From: Pelomyxa schiedti
Lineage: Eukaryota > Evosea > Pelobiontida > Pelomyxidae
Reading direction: 5' to 3'
Length of the DNA stretch: 64,000 nt
Assembly (NCBI GenBank): GCA_020536535.1
Contig: JAHLWZ010000191.1
Span: forward strand, 10,482-74,481
The position numbers and the translations under genes were made by a program. Within the stretch, counting starts at the first letter, position 1, and every line of letters starts with the position of its first letter. This document shows positions 46,501 through 58,003 of this stretch, one piece after another. The notes below the pieces were generated by a model, which was given only the letters and a program-made list of their open reading frames with translations, made no database searches and had not been told where the DNA came from.

Positions 46501-49047
46501 TTTAGTCGGAATATGTGGAAACCCTCCCTCCTACATGGGTTGTTTGCACCCTTGCAATGTCAGCAGAACAAGATAGACTCCTTCTTTGCCGCTTGCAAGT
46601 AAGCCAGTGTGTCTGTAACTCTCTCTACTAAAAGGAACCACAAGAATGGCAAAAAATGTGTTGTGGTCTCGCTTCCTGTTCAAGTGACCCCTCTTACAAC
46701 ATGCATGCCCGAAGACATTAACAACAGTTCCGTAACAATTGATAATGTGGTCAGTGAAGAAGAAGGGGAAGACATAGAAGCAGTACTTTCTGATGGGAAC
46801 ACAACCTCTGACGGCAGTGAAAATAGTGATGAAGTTAGAAGTTCTCGTTGCACTGCCGCGGACCAAAGCTGCTTGGATGAAGCTGGTGATGACTCAAGTG
46901 ATGAAGACAATGATTCATCAAGCGAGTCCTGCAGAACTGATGAAGACAACACCGACGATGGAAGTCAAAGTTCACAGTCAGAAGACTCTGGGAGAGGGGG
47001 CTCCAAAAAGGATTCCAGCGAAGATGAAGAGGACAGCGATGACAGTGGCTCGAACTCTGGTAGGGAGGCCTCCGACTCAGCTCGCCGTTCGACAGTGAGG
47101 ATCAAACTGGCGAAAAATAAAGGTCTCTCACAAGAAATTTCTCCAAGGAGTCCCCTCGCATCAGCTTCAACCAGAGGAAAAACAAGAACATTAAAGGTGA
47201 CCTCGAGTACAACGCCACATACTCGAAAGACGAAGAAATCATGTGACGTCTCTTTCACAGCTCCTGCCACTCCTACCACCCATAATAAACGCTTGTCCGC
47301 TGCCGTTGTGGATACTCCCCAAAGGCCAAGGAAAAAAACAAAAATCCAGGCGCTACAGGAAACACTCTCTGCGATAATGTCTAGTAATCATGAAACGGCA
47401 TTTGCCAAACATGGGGACACGGAACAGGAGAGGCAACAGTGGTGGAGTAGGCGTGGTGAAGTAGACCAAAGAATGAAGGAATTATTGAAGTCCATCGAGA
47501 ATGATCTACTGGGAGTCTGGAAGGTAATTTTCTTTACACCTCCCTTGTGATAGTAATATAACAGGGATTGGTTATTGCCCCGCCTCTCGATGACTGTATA
47601 AGATCAACAATGGAAGAGAGTATCACAAAACTTGTACGTCGGTGGGCAAACATTTCTACCAAGTATGCCCTCCTCCGTTACTCCTTATGACCCTCTCACC
47701 TGGTCTTTCTTCAAGTGTGAATTCTGGGCTGGTTGAAGCACTCTTCTACGCGAAACCATATCTTTCAGAAGAGGAAATTAAGGTGATTCACCCCATTCTG
47801 TCTTCAATTTATAATTCTCATTGGATAGACTTGCATTTCGTCACTGCTGCAAAATCAAGCAGACACTTGTGTGTTGCAGGTTTTTCTTCGCTTCCCTGGC
47901 TTTATTTTAAAAGTGGGATAAGGAGGTCAACTACTTGTGTTCTCTCTATGACACTGCTTTGAGTAATGCGGAAGCCCTTCAGAAAGTAAAAGCAGCTCGT
48001 TCAGTGAAATCGAAGCCTATGGCGTATGGGAAAATTAGGTGGGTTATTCAAATAACTTCCCTTAGATCCCCCGCCTCGGAGCTTGCTAGACAACCGTTGA
48101 TTTTAATTTTGGACAAGGAACTGCAAGCTCTTGCCTGGGAAAGTATTCCAGTTCTCAGAGAGCACCCAGGTTCGCTATTTCATGTCTGAAGACCGAGGCC
48201 ATTTATCTCACCACCCCTTCAGTGTCAAGGATGCCATCACTACCGTTTGTCACCTCAATGGCACATCGAGTGTTACACCGTGACCGCACTATAGCCCATG
48301 ATATTCTCAGAGATGGGATAACTTCGTCTCGCACCTACTATGTGCTTGACCCTGAAAATAACTTGATGAATACGCGGGCAACATTTGGGCCGTTCTTTTC
48401 CAGGCATCCGCTCAATTCAATTTGCACTGTTGTTCACCACTAATGTCCACAGGCAACGCTGGCACGGGCTTGTTGGGGTTCCTCCAACGCCAACAAATTT
48501 CAAAGGCGCACTTGAATCCAATGACCTTGTCATATACTGCGGCCACGGTACCGGTGAAAAATATCTTGCGGGTTCCTCCATCCAGCGCCTCTCACGTTGC
48601 GGCGCAGTGCTGTTGATGGGTTGTTCCTCAGGACACTTGTCATACCAAGGTGAATGTGACCCAACAGGAGTGCCTTTGCATTACATGCTCGCAGGATGGT
48701 GTGTTGCTCCCCAAAAGGCCAAGCACCCGCCGCGACACTACGCACAGCGGAACACACAATCCTAACACTGCACTACGCACTAGGCATAAGATAAATATCT
48801 AACCATTGTGGCACACAGCCCCTCACTTGTTGCCAACCTGTGGGATGTAACCGACGGCGACCTGGACAAGCTTACCAAGTCGCTGCTGGACACGTGGCTT
48901 ACAGACACCGACGGCAAGACGAGCCTGCCCTGCGCCCTTGCCAAGTCCCGCACAAGCTGCCGTCTCAAGTACATCGTGGGCGCCGCCACCGTGTGCTACG
49001 GCGTCCCCGTGTTCCTCGCGGCGGCGCCATCACACGACAACCCGTGA
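40221..49047 (+). CDS. ESPL1: Separase (caspase-like protease that cleaves cohesin)
   Basis: A very large gene with dozens of short exons. The 5' exon (ATG 40221) is GC-rich with a poly-Ser tract. The long middle (about 40.9-46.4 kb) encodes helical, TPR-like exons (ITQIILHLLSCLRNS, LLYCKQVLEKAIALYNSQ, HIWMAMTSVFPQNKNEEP), typical of separase scaffolds. Near 46.7-47.2 kb lies a Ser/Asp/Glu-rich disordered insert. The protease end is clear: KSIENDLLGVWK, ILILDKELQALAWESIPVLR, RMPSLP, the catalytic-His motif VIYCGHGTGEKYL, the catalytic-Cys motif AVLLMGCSSGHL, then SLVANLWDVTDGDLDK, stop 49047. Separase opens cohesin rings at anaphase and is held by securin. The start and many inner junctions are approximate; that everything from 40.2 kb belongs to one gene is inferred from continuous same-strand helical exons. 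Confidence 0.85.
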
Positions 49048-49232
49048 TCGGTTGACTCGCCGTGCGTCCAAGCGCCGTGCGGCTAAATTAATTCCCTCCC
49101 CCAGATAGACTTTCTCATCATCAATAAACCGGCACTAAAAACGCGGCCGTTTCTCTGCCCGGTAGGAGAAAATGAAAACCCGGAAACCCTTCAAACGAAC
49201 AAAGTGTCAAACCACTGCAGAACAAAAAAAAA

Positions 49233-52200
49233 ATGGGAAGCGCTGAGAAGATCTTGCCCACAGTTGGAGGGGGAAATGCGGGATTGTGGTGGGTGGGTGT
49301 TAAAGACTCAGATCTGAGAGTGTTTGATGTAGTAATGAGGACGCCTGTAGGGACCACATACAACTCGTTCTTGGTAGTTTCGTCTGAACACGCTGTGTTG
49401 TTTGAAACAGGTTGGTTCGTTCCGAACTACCCTTGCTAGTGAGATTTTTCATTGGGTTTTTTGTTATTTTTTCACTATGGCTTATTTATGTGGTAGTCAA
49501 GAAGCCTTTTGTCAACGAGTGGCTGAGGAACATTAAACAGGCACTTGGAAGTGCCTCCCTTACGCACCTGGTGGTTAATCATACTGGTATACTTAAGTTT
49601 GGCATTCCCCAGCTTATCATCCTTTTTGTTGTACTTTTTTCCGTGATTATAGAACCTGATCACTCTGGTGGAGTGTCCACAGCCTTGGCTGAATTCCCTG
49701 AAGTTTCTCTTGTAGCAACAAAGACAGCGTTGTCTTTCCTGGAGAAACAGGGTGTTCAATTTTCTGGGCACAAGACTGTACCTGTTTCTGATCGTGAAAG
49801 TCTTACAATAGGCAGTCTCACTTTGGAGTTCCATGTTCTCCCTTTCATTCATTGGCCAGGTAATTCTTAATTTCTCTGCACTTCAAAAACAGTTCCCCAA
49901 GATACGATGATTACTTATATCCCACAATTGAAAACTGCTATCACATGTGACTTCTTGGGTTCCCACTTTTGCTCCAGTACATTCACCTTGTTTGTGGAGG
50001 CACCTCACTCTGTTGACTATTGGAACGCATTCAAATATTATTTTGACGTGATATTTGCGCCATACAGGCTGTATGCCAAGAAAGCTGTGGATAGAATCAA
50101 GGAGCTTGATCTGGCCTTAGTTTGTTGGTACCTTGACTCCATTTAGTCTCTGTAACATAAACCAGCTCTCACGGACCACTTCTGAAGGATGAAATACTCA
50201 CTGAGGGAATTGCCAAATACTGCCTCTGGGCGACTCCCGTGGAGTTAGAACGTCGTGTGGTAATTGCGTTTGTGTCAGCATATGGATTTACTGAAAGCCT
50301 TGCCACTGAAATTGCTAAGGTACAGCCTAATACACCTCCTAGAAATAACTGTTTCCAGGGTCTTGAAGCTGTCAAAGTTCCTTGTAAAGTTTTTGACTTG
50401 TTAAAAACTGATTTCTCGGTTGTATGGGAAGAATTTTCCCATTCAAAAGGTTACTATATTGAATTTATCAATAAATCCAATATTATGTTAAGGTCTTTTG
50501 CTTGGGACACCTACTATCGAAAGGGATGCTTTGGGGCCTGTCTGGAATTTTGCTACTGCCCTCAAACCCCCAGAGCATGGTGACAGGTAATTCGTTTCTT
50601 TTGAATCTTCTAGAAAAGTACGATTCATTTGATCCTTGAAAGGGTATTGGGATGCTTTGGATCTTATGGTTGGAGCGGTGAAGCGTTGGCAAATATTCAA
50701 CAGCGCCTTAAACAAGTTCGGGGGGCAAATGTGCCCTTGGAACCTTTTGCTGCCAATTTTGCTCTGTCTACAAGTGATTCCAGCTCCGCTGTAATTTGGG
50801 GGGCTCAGTTTGGTCAAGCTGTTCTTGGGATAACTACCACAGTACAACCCTCCGTATGCCTCGCAAAATCTAAATCTTATTCACTAATGACAGTAAGAGG
50901 CCTGTGGTCTTGATTCCTAAAAGTTCAGATGGAAAAACTCACAGATGGAGATGTAAAATATGTGGAGAAATTTTCATTGGAATAGAACCTCCTGAAACCT
51001 GCCCTGTATGTGGAGCCTCTAAGGAGGAATGGGTCATCGAAGATCTTGCATCAGTAACTTCTGTAGCATCTGCAGCAGTTGTATCTACAGTACCTCCTGC
51101 AGTTCCTGATGTGGAAGATTTGGAATCTGTTCGTGAAAAAGCAAAGGAAAAGTTGAAAGGCTGGTGTGGTGTATATAAAATGTGTGATGGGGATTATTCC
51201 AAACTTTGCCAAGGTACCTTCCTTCTTCCTCAACTCCGTGGTAAGGGCATACAGGTCAAAGCTATGGAAGGCGACTTGGATTCGGTGGTATTGGGTCTGG
51301 GCAAAGTTTTCACAACAACTTCCTGGCTCTTCAAGCAGTAAAGCTTAGAATGAGTGTCATTTCACTTCATGCAGAACCAGACTGCTCATACAATTTCTTT
51401 GGGCGTCGGCTTGCCCTCCCCGTAATGGGTGCCCCAGCTACAGGTGTAACCAGGTAAACTCAAAACCAAAAAAAATTAAACAAAAGTCTCCTGGACCTGA
51501 TTTCCAAACTACAGCATGGCAAATGCAATTACAGAGGAGGAGTTGTGCAGGGCTACAGTATTTGGCTGCAAATCGGCGGGAACAATTGCCTGGAGGGGAG
51601 ATTCCCACACCTACAATCCTTATAATCCTACGACTGAGATGCCTTGTGCCCTTGCAATAAAAGAAGCATCTGGTTTTGGGGTCAAGATAAGCAAGCCACG
51701 AGAGCTCGAAGCCATAAGGAAAACGTTTGAACTCTATGAAGCGATGGGAGCAGTTGCGGTTGGCGTGGATATTGATGCACCCACAAGTCACCTGATGACA
51801 AAATTTGGCAGGAAAGTTTTGCGCAAGAGTGCTGAAGATCTCATGTGTTTCTTTCTCACAGAACTGTACCTCTTCTCATCCTGTTTTTAAAGGCAAATAG
51901 TATCCATGACCCGACTTCCCGTCATATTCAAGGGAGTGATGAATGTTACTGATGCCCGTCTAGCTGTAGATTGTCATGCTGCTGGGATTGTCGTCTCAAA
52001 CCACGGAGGCCGCGTAGTCGATTGCACACCTGGTTTGTGTAAGGTTCTTTCTTCCTGTACTGACTTTCCCCAAGGTACCGCAGAAGTTCTCCCTAAAATT
52101 GTTCAAGCTGTTGGAGGAAGGACTAAGATCTTTGTTGATGGTGGTGTCCGAACAGGCTATGATGTGATGAAGATGCTTGCTCTTGGTGCCGAAGCAGTTC

Positions 52201-52448
52201 TTGTTGGAAGGGACATTGTATGTAATTGGTTAGGTTTTGTTTACTCCTAACGACTCCTCAGCTTCGGGCTGCTATTGGAGGAGGAGCCAAGGGTGTGGAG
52301 CTACAAATGCAACAGTATGTAAAGCAATCTCCTTTTAAATTCGACTGATTTTCGTAGGTATTGCGCGGATCTGAAAAGAGCGATGACCATGTGTAGTGTA
52401 AATCGCCTTAGCGAGATTAATGCTGCCTGTATCAGAAGTGATCCATAA
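49233..52448 (+). CDS. Triple fusion: flavodiiron protein, rubredoxin, FMN-dependent alpha-hydroxy-acid oxidase
   Basis: From ATG 49233. (1) Metallo-beta-lactamase-like di-iron domain with ligands in VVNHTEPDHSGG, a later His (PFIHWPDTM), Asp in ITCDFLGSHF and the final His in CCSHGPLL; the last is restored when the intron GTACCT...ACCAG is removed. (2) Flavodoxin domain, RRVVIAFVSAYGFTESLATE, later LGSYGWSGEA. (3) Rubredoxin with both iron knuckles, WRCKICGEIF and CPVCGASKEEW. (4) FMN_dh domain: LGFGGIGSGQSFHNN, LALPVMGAPATGVTSM, VAVGVDIDAPTSHL, PVIFKGVMNV, VSNHGGRVVD, IFVDGGVRTGYDVMKMLALG, VLVGRDI; stop TAA 52448. Junctions 2-3 and 3-4 splice in phase without stops. Flavodiiron proteins reduce O2 or NO using electrons from rubredoxin. 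The FMN_dh part resembles clostridial alpha-hydroxy-acid oxidizing proteins. A hydroxy-acid-driven O2/NO reductase is inferred. Confidence 0.9.
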
Positions 52449-52481
52449 ACACCACAATGATACGAAAAAGTTTTCTTTCAG

Positions 52482-54210
52482 TTATACTTTACTCTTCTTT
52501 TGATTTGGTTCGTGTGGTTTGTGCACTTTGAGGTTGCAAACTTTTCGCATTTGCTCTTGTTGTTGGCTTTTAATGTAGACCTTGAGCTCTTTCTCTGTGA
52601 CTGTGAAGAGTGTAAGTGTAAGGAAGGGAAAGAATTGAGATACCTGTGACTGTGGAGTTTAAAAATGCAGGAAGAGGAACCGCTTGCCATGTTGATGTAC
52701 TGTCAGGTTTAAAAGCCTTTAAAAGGGGAGTTTCCGGGCTCTCTGGAATCAGTGATACGAGAAGGGAATTGTCAAACGGGCTGAAGCTAGCGGCAGTCGG
52801 AACACCACCAATATCAATTGATTGCGCAAGAGCCAACTGGCCATCAGAGGTTACAACGAACACGAAGAGCTGCGGAACTCTAAGGAGGGAGTTACAGTAA
52901 GTCCGAGATAAACAGATAGAAGGGGTTGGTTTACCCCTCAACAGTGGCTGCTAGCAATCCGCTGCGGTAAGACTGGGGTTTAACAACAGATGGTTTGGTT
53001 CCTGGTGGGGGAAGACCTCGCCCAGAAGCCCCTTGGCATAGGTATTGTATGCATAGGCATTTGCCGGTAAGAGGGTCCCATGAACGGAGAGTGCCATCCC
53101 CTGCACCAGACACAAGAATGGTACTGCCACAAAAAACTACGTCTGAAATGAATCTGAGAAGGTACAGGAACTTATTGGCAAAGCACTACTGAAAATAGTA
53201 CATACTCTGTGTGACCCATGCAAAATGACTCTATGATGCATGTCTGAGGGAATCTGCTGACTCGGATCCGCTCGTCTCTATCGCATGTTGCTACTAGGGT
53301 AGTAGTATCAGTTCTCATGCATGCAAGGGAGGTGACCAAGGAGCAGTGGCCAATAGCAAGTTTGATTGCTGGCTTTTGGTGTTGGTATTCTACTTTCTGA
53401 CTTTGGTGCTGCTGTTGCTGTTGCTGTTTCCTGAGTTTCTTGGCAAGCCGATTTGTAACGGAAATGTCCTTGGAAGGAGGGGGATTCACTGCTGTCGGGG
53501 TGACGGGAGACACTGCAGAAGCTGTAGAAGTAGGACTTGCTGTCTTAACAACCTCAGCAGGTGGAACATTGGCTAGTGCCCGAAGCCTGTCCACATCGGC
53601 AACATATACTTCACCAAATTTGTCAGAGAAAATAACGTGATGTGACAGAATTTCAATCGCCGTTATTTTTTTCTTGGTCTTTCTGAGATTTGTGCATGAG
53701 AATAAGCAAAAGGGGGATAAATTACATCAAATGAAAATAGGAAACCTACATTGTCCTTTCATATTCCCATTGAGCACCAGTATGAGACCACAAAAGAATT
53801 TGTTTGTCCTCTGTGGCTGTGGCAATCAAGTTTCCACTGAAACCAACAGCAGTAATAAATCCCCTTCTCAAATCACACTGACCACATGGAACCCTAAAGC
53901 AGAAGGACACGACACACAGCGTAAATACTTACACTAGATTTATTCACTATTCGTCGTATTAACAAGACCCAAGGCCACAACAAACAACAAAAAAAAGAAG
54001 GTCACACTTGTTAAACTCTGGAATACTGTAAACTGCAAAATTGGCACCCCAAGCCACTAACACCGATGGTTGTTGGCCACCTCCTGCTGTTGCATATTTG
54101 ATGTGTGAGTACGGCAACTGCATAGTCGCCGACGCAGCAGTAGAAGGCGTTGTGGTGCTACTGCTGGTTGTAGCCGAAGGTGTTGGTGTAGCCATGGCAG
54201 GAGTGGTCAT
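52482..54210 (-). CDS. WDR4: WDR4/Trm82-like WD-repeat subunit of tRNA m7G46 methyltransferase
   Basis: ATG 54210 leads into Thr/Ser/Ala-rich sequence and the first blade (SVLVAWGANFAVYSIPEF). Further exons give HHVIFSDKFGEVYVADVDRL, a disordered insert with a poly-Gln tract, then SLVTSLACMRTDTTTLVATC and DRDERIRVSRFPQTCIIESF, continuing CMGHTEYV. This is nearly the human WDR4 signature (DRDEKIRVS...IESFCLGHTEFV). After it come SGAGDGTLRSWDPLTGKCL, the last blades (PTAASFSPFDNSLLVSLIP) and a Lys-rich C-terminal helix (QEQMRKVCNLKVHK). WDR4/Trm82 is the non-catalytic partner of METTL1/Trm8 and stabilises it for N7-methylguanosine formation at tRNA position 46. The catalytic partner is not in this window. 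The gene is convergent with the flavodiiron fusion; the stops are about 34 bp apart. Confidence 0.85.
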
Positions 54211-54252
54211 TCGTGTATTTGATTGGACGATCAAAAGTTTCTTTTGGTTTTT

Positions 54253-55497
54253 TTAGCCGAGTGGGTTGGGGCGTTTACAGCGGAGGAGCTCACGGGGGTG
54301 CTCAAGGAGCTGTATGAAGTTTTTGCATACAAGGCTGGCTTTGCTCCCTGTTGTGTTTGAGAAAAGGAAAGGAATAGGTGTTAGGCACCATCAATGAACC
54401 GGTGGTCTATTGTCACTGTAATGGTGACCATTGGTTTCACCACTACCTCTTCCCCCACTACTGTGACACACTTTTTGATGGCTCCTTTGATTGGATGAGA
54501 AGAAGATAATAGAACAATACAACGCACCGACAAGGACAAGAACTGGCACGTAAGAAAAAGGAGGAAACTGCGCGCGGTTAAGGAATAAGGAGTAAAAGGA
54601 ATGATGGAAGAAACTCAACTGGCGCAAACTAAGATGGAGTAAGAAATACACCACCAGAGGATTACTTACGGCTTCGTCAATCCCAAAGCTGCCCACGTTT
54701 GTGACAATGCAGTTTCCCATGAAGCATTTCTTTACACCCAAAAACGGAATTTCAAGCCCAACACCACATGATAAAAAGCCAATGGCCTGAAGACCTTTAA
54801 ATGCATGAGACCAGTACTCCTTAGATTCGTGTACATACAAGGTCGAAGGATGAATGTGGGAACAATACTGGCCAGCTTTAGTAGGAAATTAAAATCTTTA
54901 TCTTGACCCTTGCGTAGCATATTACTCCCCTCGTTCAGTTCTGTGGCGATATCAAGAGGTGATTTGCTGGAAGGCTCTTAGATTTACTAAAAGACAAAGC
55001 GTTACTGGACCTATGAGCATCCCGAATAGTATGAAAAGCCAAATTAGTACTGGAGACATTTACCAAAAATCCAACGTCAACAGACTGCCAAGGCTTAAAT
55101 CGGCCTGCAGAAGGATAAATAAGAGGTACCAACTGCCAATCCATAAATCCATTCAGAAACCCCAAACGATTCTGCCGCAAAGGCAAGGCTCCTGTGCCAT
55201 AGCAATAGCCACAGCACTTCCAACGAGGTGAGTAATTGTGATGTGCTCATTCGTCGACCGCCGTAATTCGTCAATAAAAGCAATGGCCTCTGTTGCATCG
55301 CACCTCGCCCTTGCCAAAAGTCGCGAGTCACTCTGTGGCTCCCATGTTGCTATTGCGATTTTTTGCCTCAGAGTCATGCCGGAACTCGCATACACCCACA
55401 AAAGCAGCAAGATCGCGCACGCACCAGCCAGAAACATGCTCTTTGGAAAAACCAGATACGCCACACACAACACCAGTGCAACGGTAGCGGCACCCAT
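54253..55497 (-). CDS. Membrane-anchored CAT-superfamily acyltransferase (2-oxoacid dehydrogenase E2 catalytic-domain type)
   Basis: ATG 55497 starts two hydrophobic segments (VALVLCVAYLVFPKSMFL, AGACAILLLLWVYASS), then MTLRQKIAIATWEPQSDSRL. Next come ITITHLVGSAVAIAMAQEP and SVDVGFLVNVSSTNLAFHTI. The core contains FMGNCIVTNVGSFGIDEA, FSYVPVLVLVGA and, near the end, the signature MVTITVTIDHRFIDG, matching the DHRxxDG active-site motif of E2 acyltransferases. The C-terminus is SLVCKNFIQLLEHPREL, stop TAA 54253-54255. No lipoyl or peripheral-subunit-binding domain is present, so this is not a canonical E2. A membrane-bound acyl-CoA-dependent acyltransferase is inferred; the acceptor is unknown. 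It overlaps no neighbour but lies only 43 bp from the start of WDR4. Confidence 0.75.
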
Positions 55498-55659
55498 CCA
55501 GATCTTTGTCTTTTCAAGTAGAAAAAGTGCCCCAGTATTGACTCCAACAGCCCTTTACATTACTCAGCTGCCAAACAAACATTCGAGTAAAAAAAAAAAG
55601 TAGAGAATGGAAAACGGAATAATTTATTTGCCCGATTTCTCCTTGTGTGGTGGGGTGGT

Positions 55660-57324
55660 TTACGAAACCTCCAACAGCTCCTCGTGGACATCAGCTATCT
55701 CGAGTGGCTTGACCTTGAAGTCGCACTCGATCTCTGCTCTACCGTGCAGTAACCCGCAAGGATCTCGTGACCCTCGCGGCGACGACGTAGGCGTCAACGC
55801 CGGAGAGTGAGCTGGAGACGGGGACGGGGAGCAGACTATGAGCTCGAGGGGCGAGGAGCAGTCCTGCGCCGCGGCAGTTTCCTCCGTGGCTTCAGAACAA
55901 GGAGACGAGCTCGTCGTGGCGATTCGGGTAGTTTGCGGGGTGCACGGGGCTATGTGCTTGGCTGTTTTTGGCACTATCGTGAAGGACCGCGGGATGCTGG
56001 CGAGTCTTTGCTTGAGGTGTGTTTTCTGGGACTCGCTCAGGGAGGCGCTGCAGGGATCCACAACGATCATTTCGGTTTGGATGAACATATCCGCCATCTC
56101 TCCTTGGCAGGTGTACATGTGTTGCACACAGCCAACCCTGGAGATGCGTAAGTTTCCTATTACAAGCCGTTTCTGGATACCTGGAACACAAGCTGGATAC
56201 AGTTCGTGCAAGCCAGTCACGTGGAACCTCGGTAGAAGATATCACAGTGCAAGTAAAGGAAGCTGGTTTGAATGTGGAAAGGACTTTGCTGGCAACCCGC
56301 CCAACTTCAGCAATACAGAATGGAGGGGCAAAGAACGCCTCATAAGACACATAACTGCAGTGAGCCTCGGGGGTTATATGAATTGTGCTGTAGACCTGTA
56401 GGTGCTTATTAAGGACGCTGTCAAAATAGGAATTAACATACATTATTTGCAAGTCCGTTCATGGAATAACCGCAGGGCTCAAACAAGAAACCATCAATAT
56501 TCATCGAAGGAAATATAGACTGGATTCCAGAGACGTTTGTAGCTTCCTGAGAAGAGCCGCCAGAATTGTCTTGGAAGACCTTCATAACTTCAGGGTCCAA
56601 GTCGTGCATTTTCACTTCAAAGAGAAGGTAATCAGAGGGACGAGCATCAGTTTTGGCTGAGTACAGCCAGCATAACCAGTGATCAGTAGTTGTGGGACCA
56701 ACAACAAATGATTGACCCCCAGAAAACCTTTCATCCAAATATAGAACCTGTTAAATTGTTAGACTCCTAAAAAAGGAGGAAAGAACCAACCTCCTCATCA
56801 AAAGAACGGTGTGGGTACAACTGGCGATGGGGGAAGGTGTAATTCTTTCTGCAGTAAATAACTCTCTTGACAGACAACCCAACAGCCATGCCGTATTTGA
56901 CAATTTCGTCAATACCACGAAGCAAGAGGGTTCGCCCACAAGTTTTGAGTATAACCCTATTGGAAGACACAAACAAACTTGACTCTGAGAGCAAGTACGC
57001 GTCCCACTGGTGGTTACTATGAACACTGTGTTTACAGTCAGGCTAGGTGTGAAACAAGGTTGCTGGGTACCTCAAAATTGTGCAAGCTGTTTTATTTAAT
57101 AATGACTGCCACTGCTCCCTGTTGTATGATCTCATACCAGTAGCAGGAGACACAGAAGTCGTAGAGGTAGTAGTGGAGGACAAAATTTCAGCTCTTGACG
57201 TACGGTTTGACCTTGCTCTGCGGGTAGATACACGAGGAGGGGCGATTTCGAATTCGACTTCGATCCTCTTCTCGGGACCCTCGAACCCTTCTTGCAGTGC
57301 AACGTCTTCAATAAGAGATGTCAT
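55660..57324 (-). CDS. AMD1: S-adenosylmethionine decarboxylase with C-terminal extension
   Basis: ATG 57324. The family N-terminus GFEGPEKRIEVEFE keeps both active-site glutamates. The self-cleavage site LLSESSLFVSSNRVILK provides the Ser that becomes the pyruvoyl group, and the catalytic Cys lies in LKTCGRTLLL. Further matches are VIYCRKNYTFPHRQLYPHRS, LFEPCGYSMNG (processing Ser) and TIHITPEAHCSYVSYE (processing His). The enzyme decarboxylates AdoMet to supply aminopropyl groups for spermidine and spermine. After the normal core, one in-phase intron leads to ~180 further residues: QHMYTCQGEMADMFIQTEM, a Ser/Pro/Thr-rich linker with SPSPSPAHSPALTPTSSP, and an acidic end at TAA 55660-55662. 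This tail lacks a family match and is unusual. No regulatory upstream ORF was identified. Confidence 0.92.
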
Positions 57325-58003
57325 AGTTCTGTAGAAAGAAGGGATACGCCGTGAGACATCGCTACCGATTTAAAAAAAAATACAAAGGTTACATACGATG
57401 GAGAAATAGAGTGAAAAAGGAAACTCAGCTGTAGCCCTTGAGGGTCTTCTCGAATCGTGGTGCTGCTAGGTTGAGAGGGATTGGGTCTGGTTCTTTCCCC
57501 TTCTTGAGTTGGTTTTCACCCAATAACATACAACGTGGGGTGGTCGGTAGTCGGTTTTTCGGGTTGTTGTTTTGACGCGGTCTAAACCACTCCTTGAGTG
57601 AGATCTTGGTTGTGTTGGTGTTGTGCGGCTTGGCGACGACAAAACGCAAAACACGACGGACGCAAGAGAGCCTACGGCTGTAGGTTTGATTTTTTTGTAA
57701 AGAGAAAAAAACCAACTGCAACTCTTCTTATAAGGCCGTTTTGGAATTGCTATTGCTAATTGGGTTCGCAACTTTCCGAACTAGGTTCTTGAGGAAAACT
57801 GAGCGAAATACCCTGGGCCTGGCAGGCCAGCCCCTGAGCAGAACTTGAGAGATACCATACCGCAGCTCCCACTTCTGTGCCTGTGACTCTTCTCAGGCCA
57901 GTCACCCCAATGTCCCTCCATCTGTTCTTTTTTGTTTTCCGCCTTCGTTCATTCCAAATTGATACGTTCTACCTCCCCCCGCTTTCTCGCCACACTGCCG
58001 CCA
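57325..58003. other. Divergent intergenic region between the AdoMet decarboxylase and tail-anchored protein genes
   Basis: About 0.68 kb holding both 5' flanks. A minus-strand open frame (57721-57425, Arg/Lys/Pro-rich, no ATG at its start) was considered. It has no family resemblance and is more likely untranslated or part of the decarboxylase leader. No clear core promoter element was seen. Confidence 0.4.

Noticed and set aside
57425-57721. Small basic ORF upstream of the AdoMet decarboxylase gene as a regulatory uORF
   Set aside because: It begins without ATG, resembles no known uORF peptide and could contain an intron; insufficient support.
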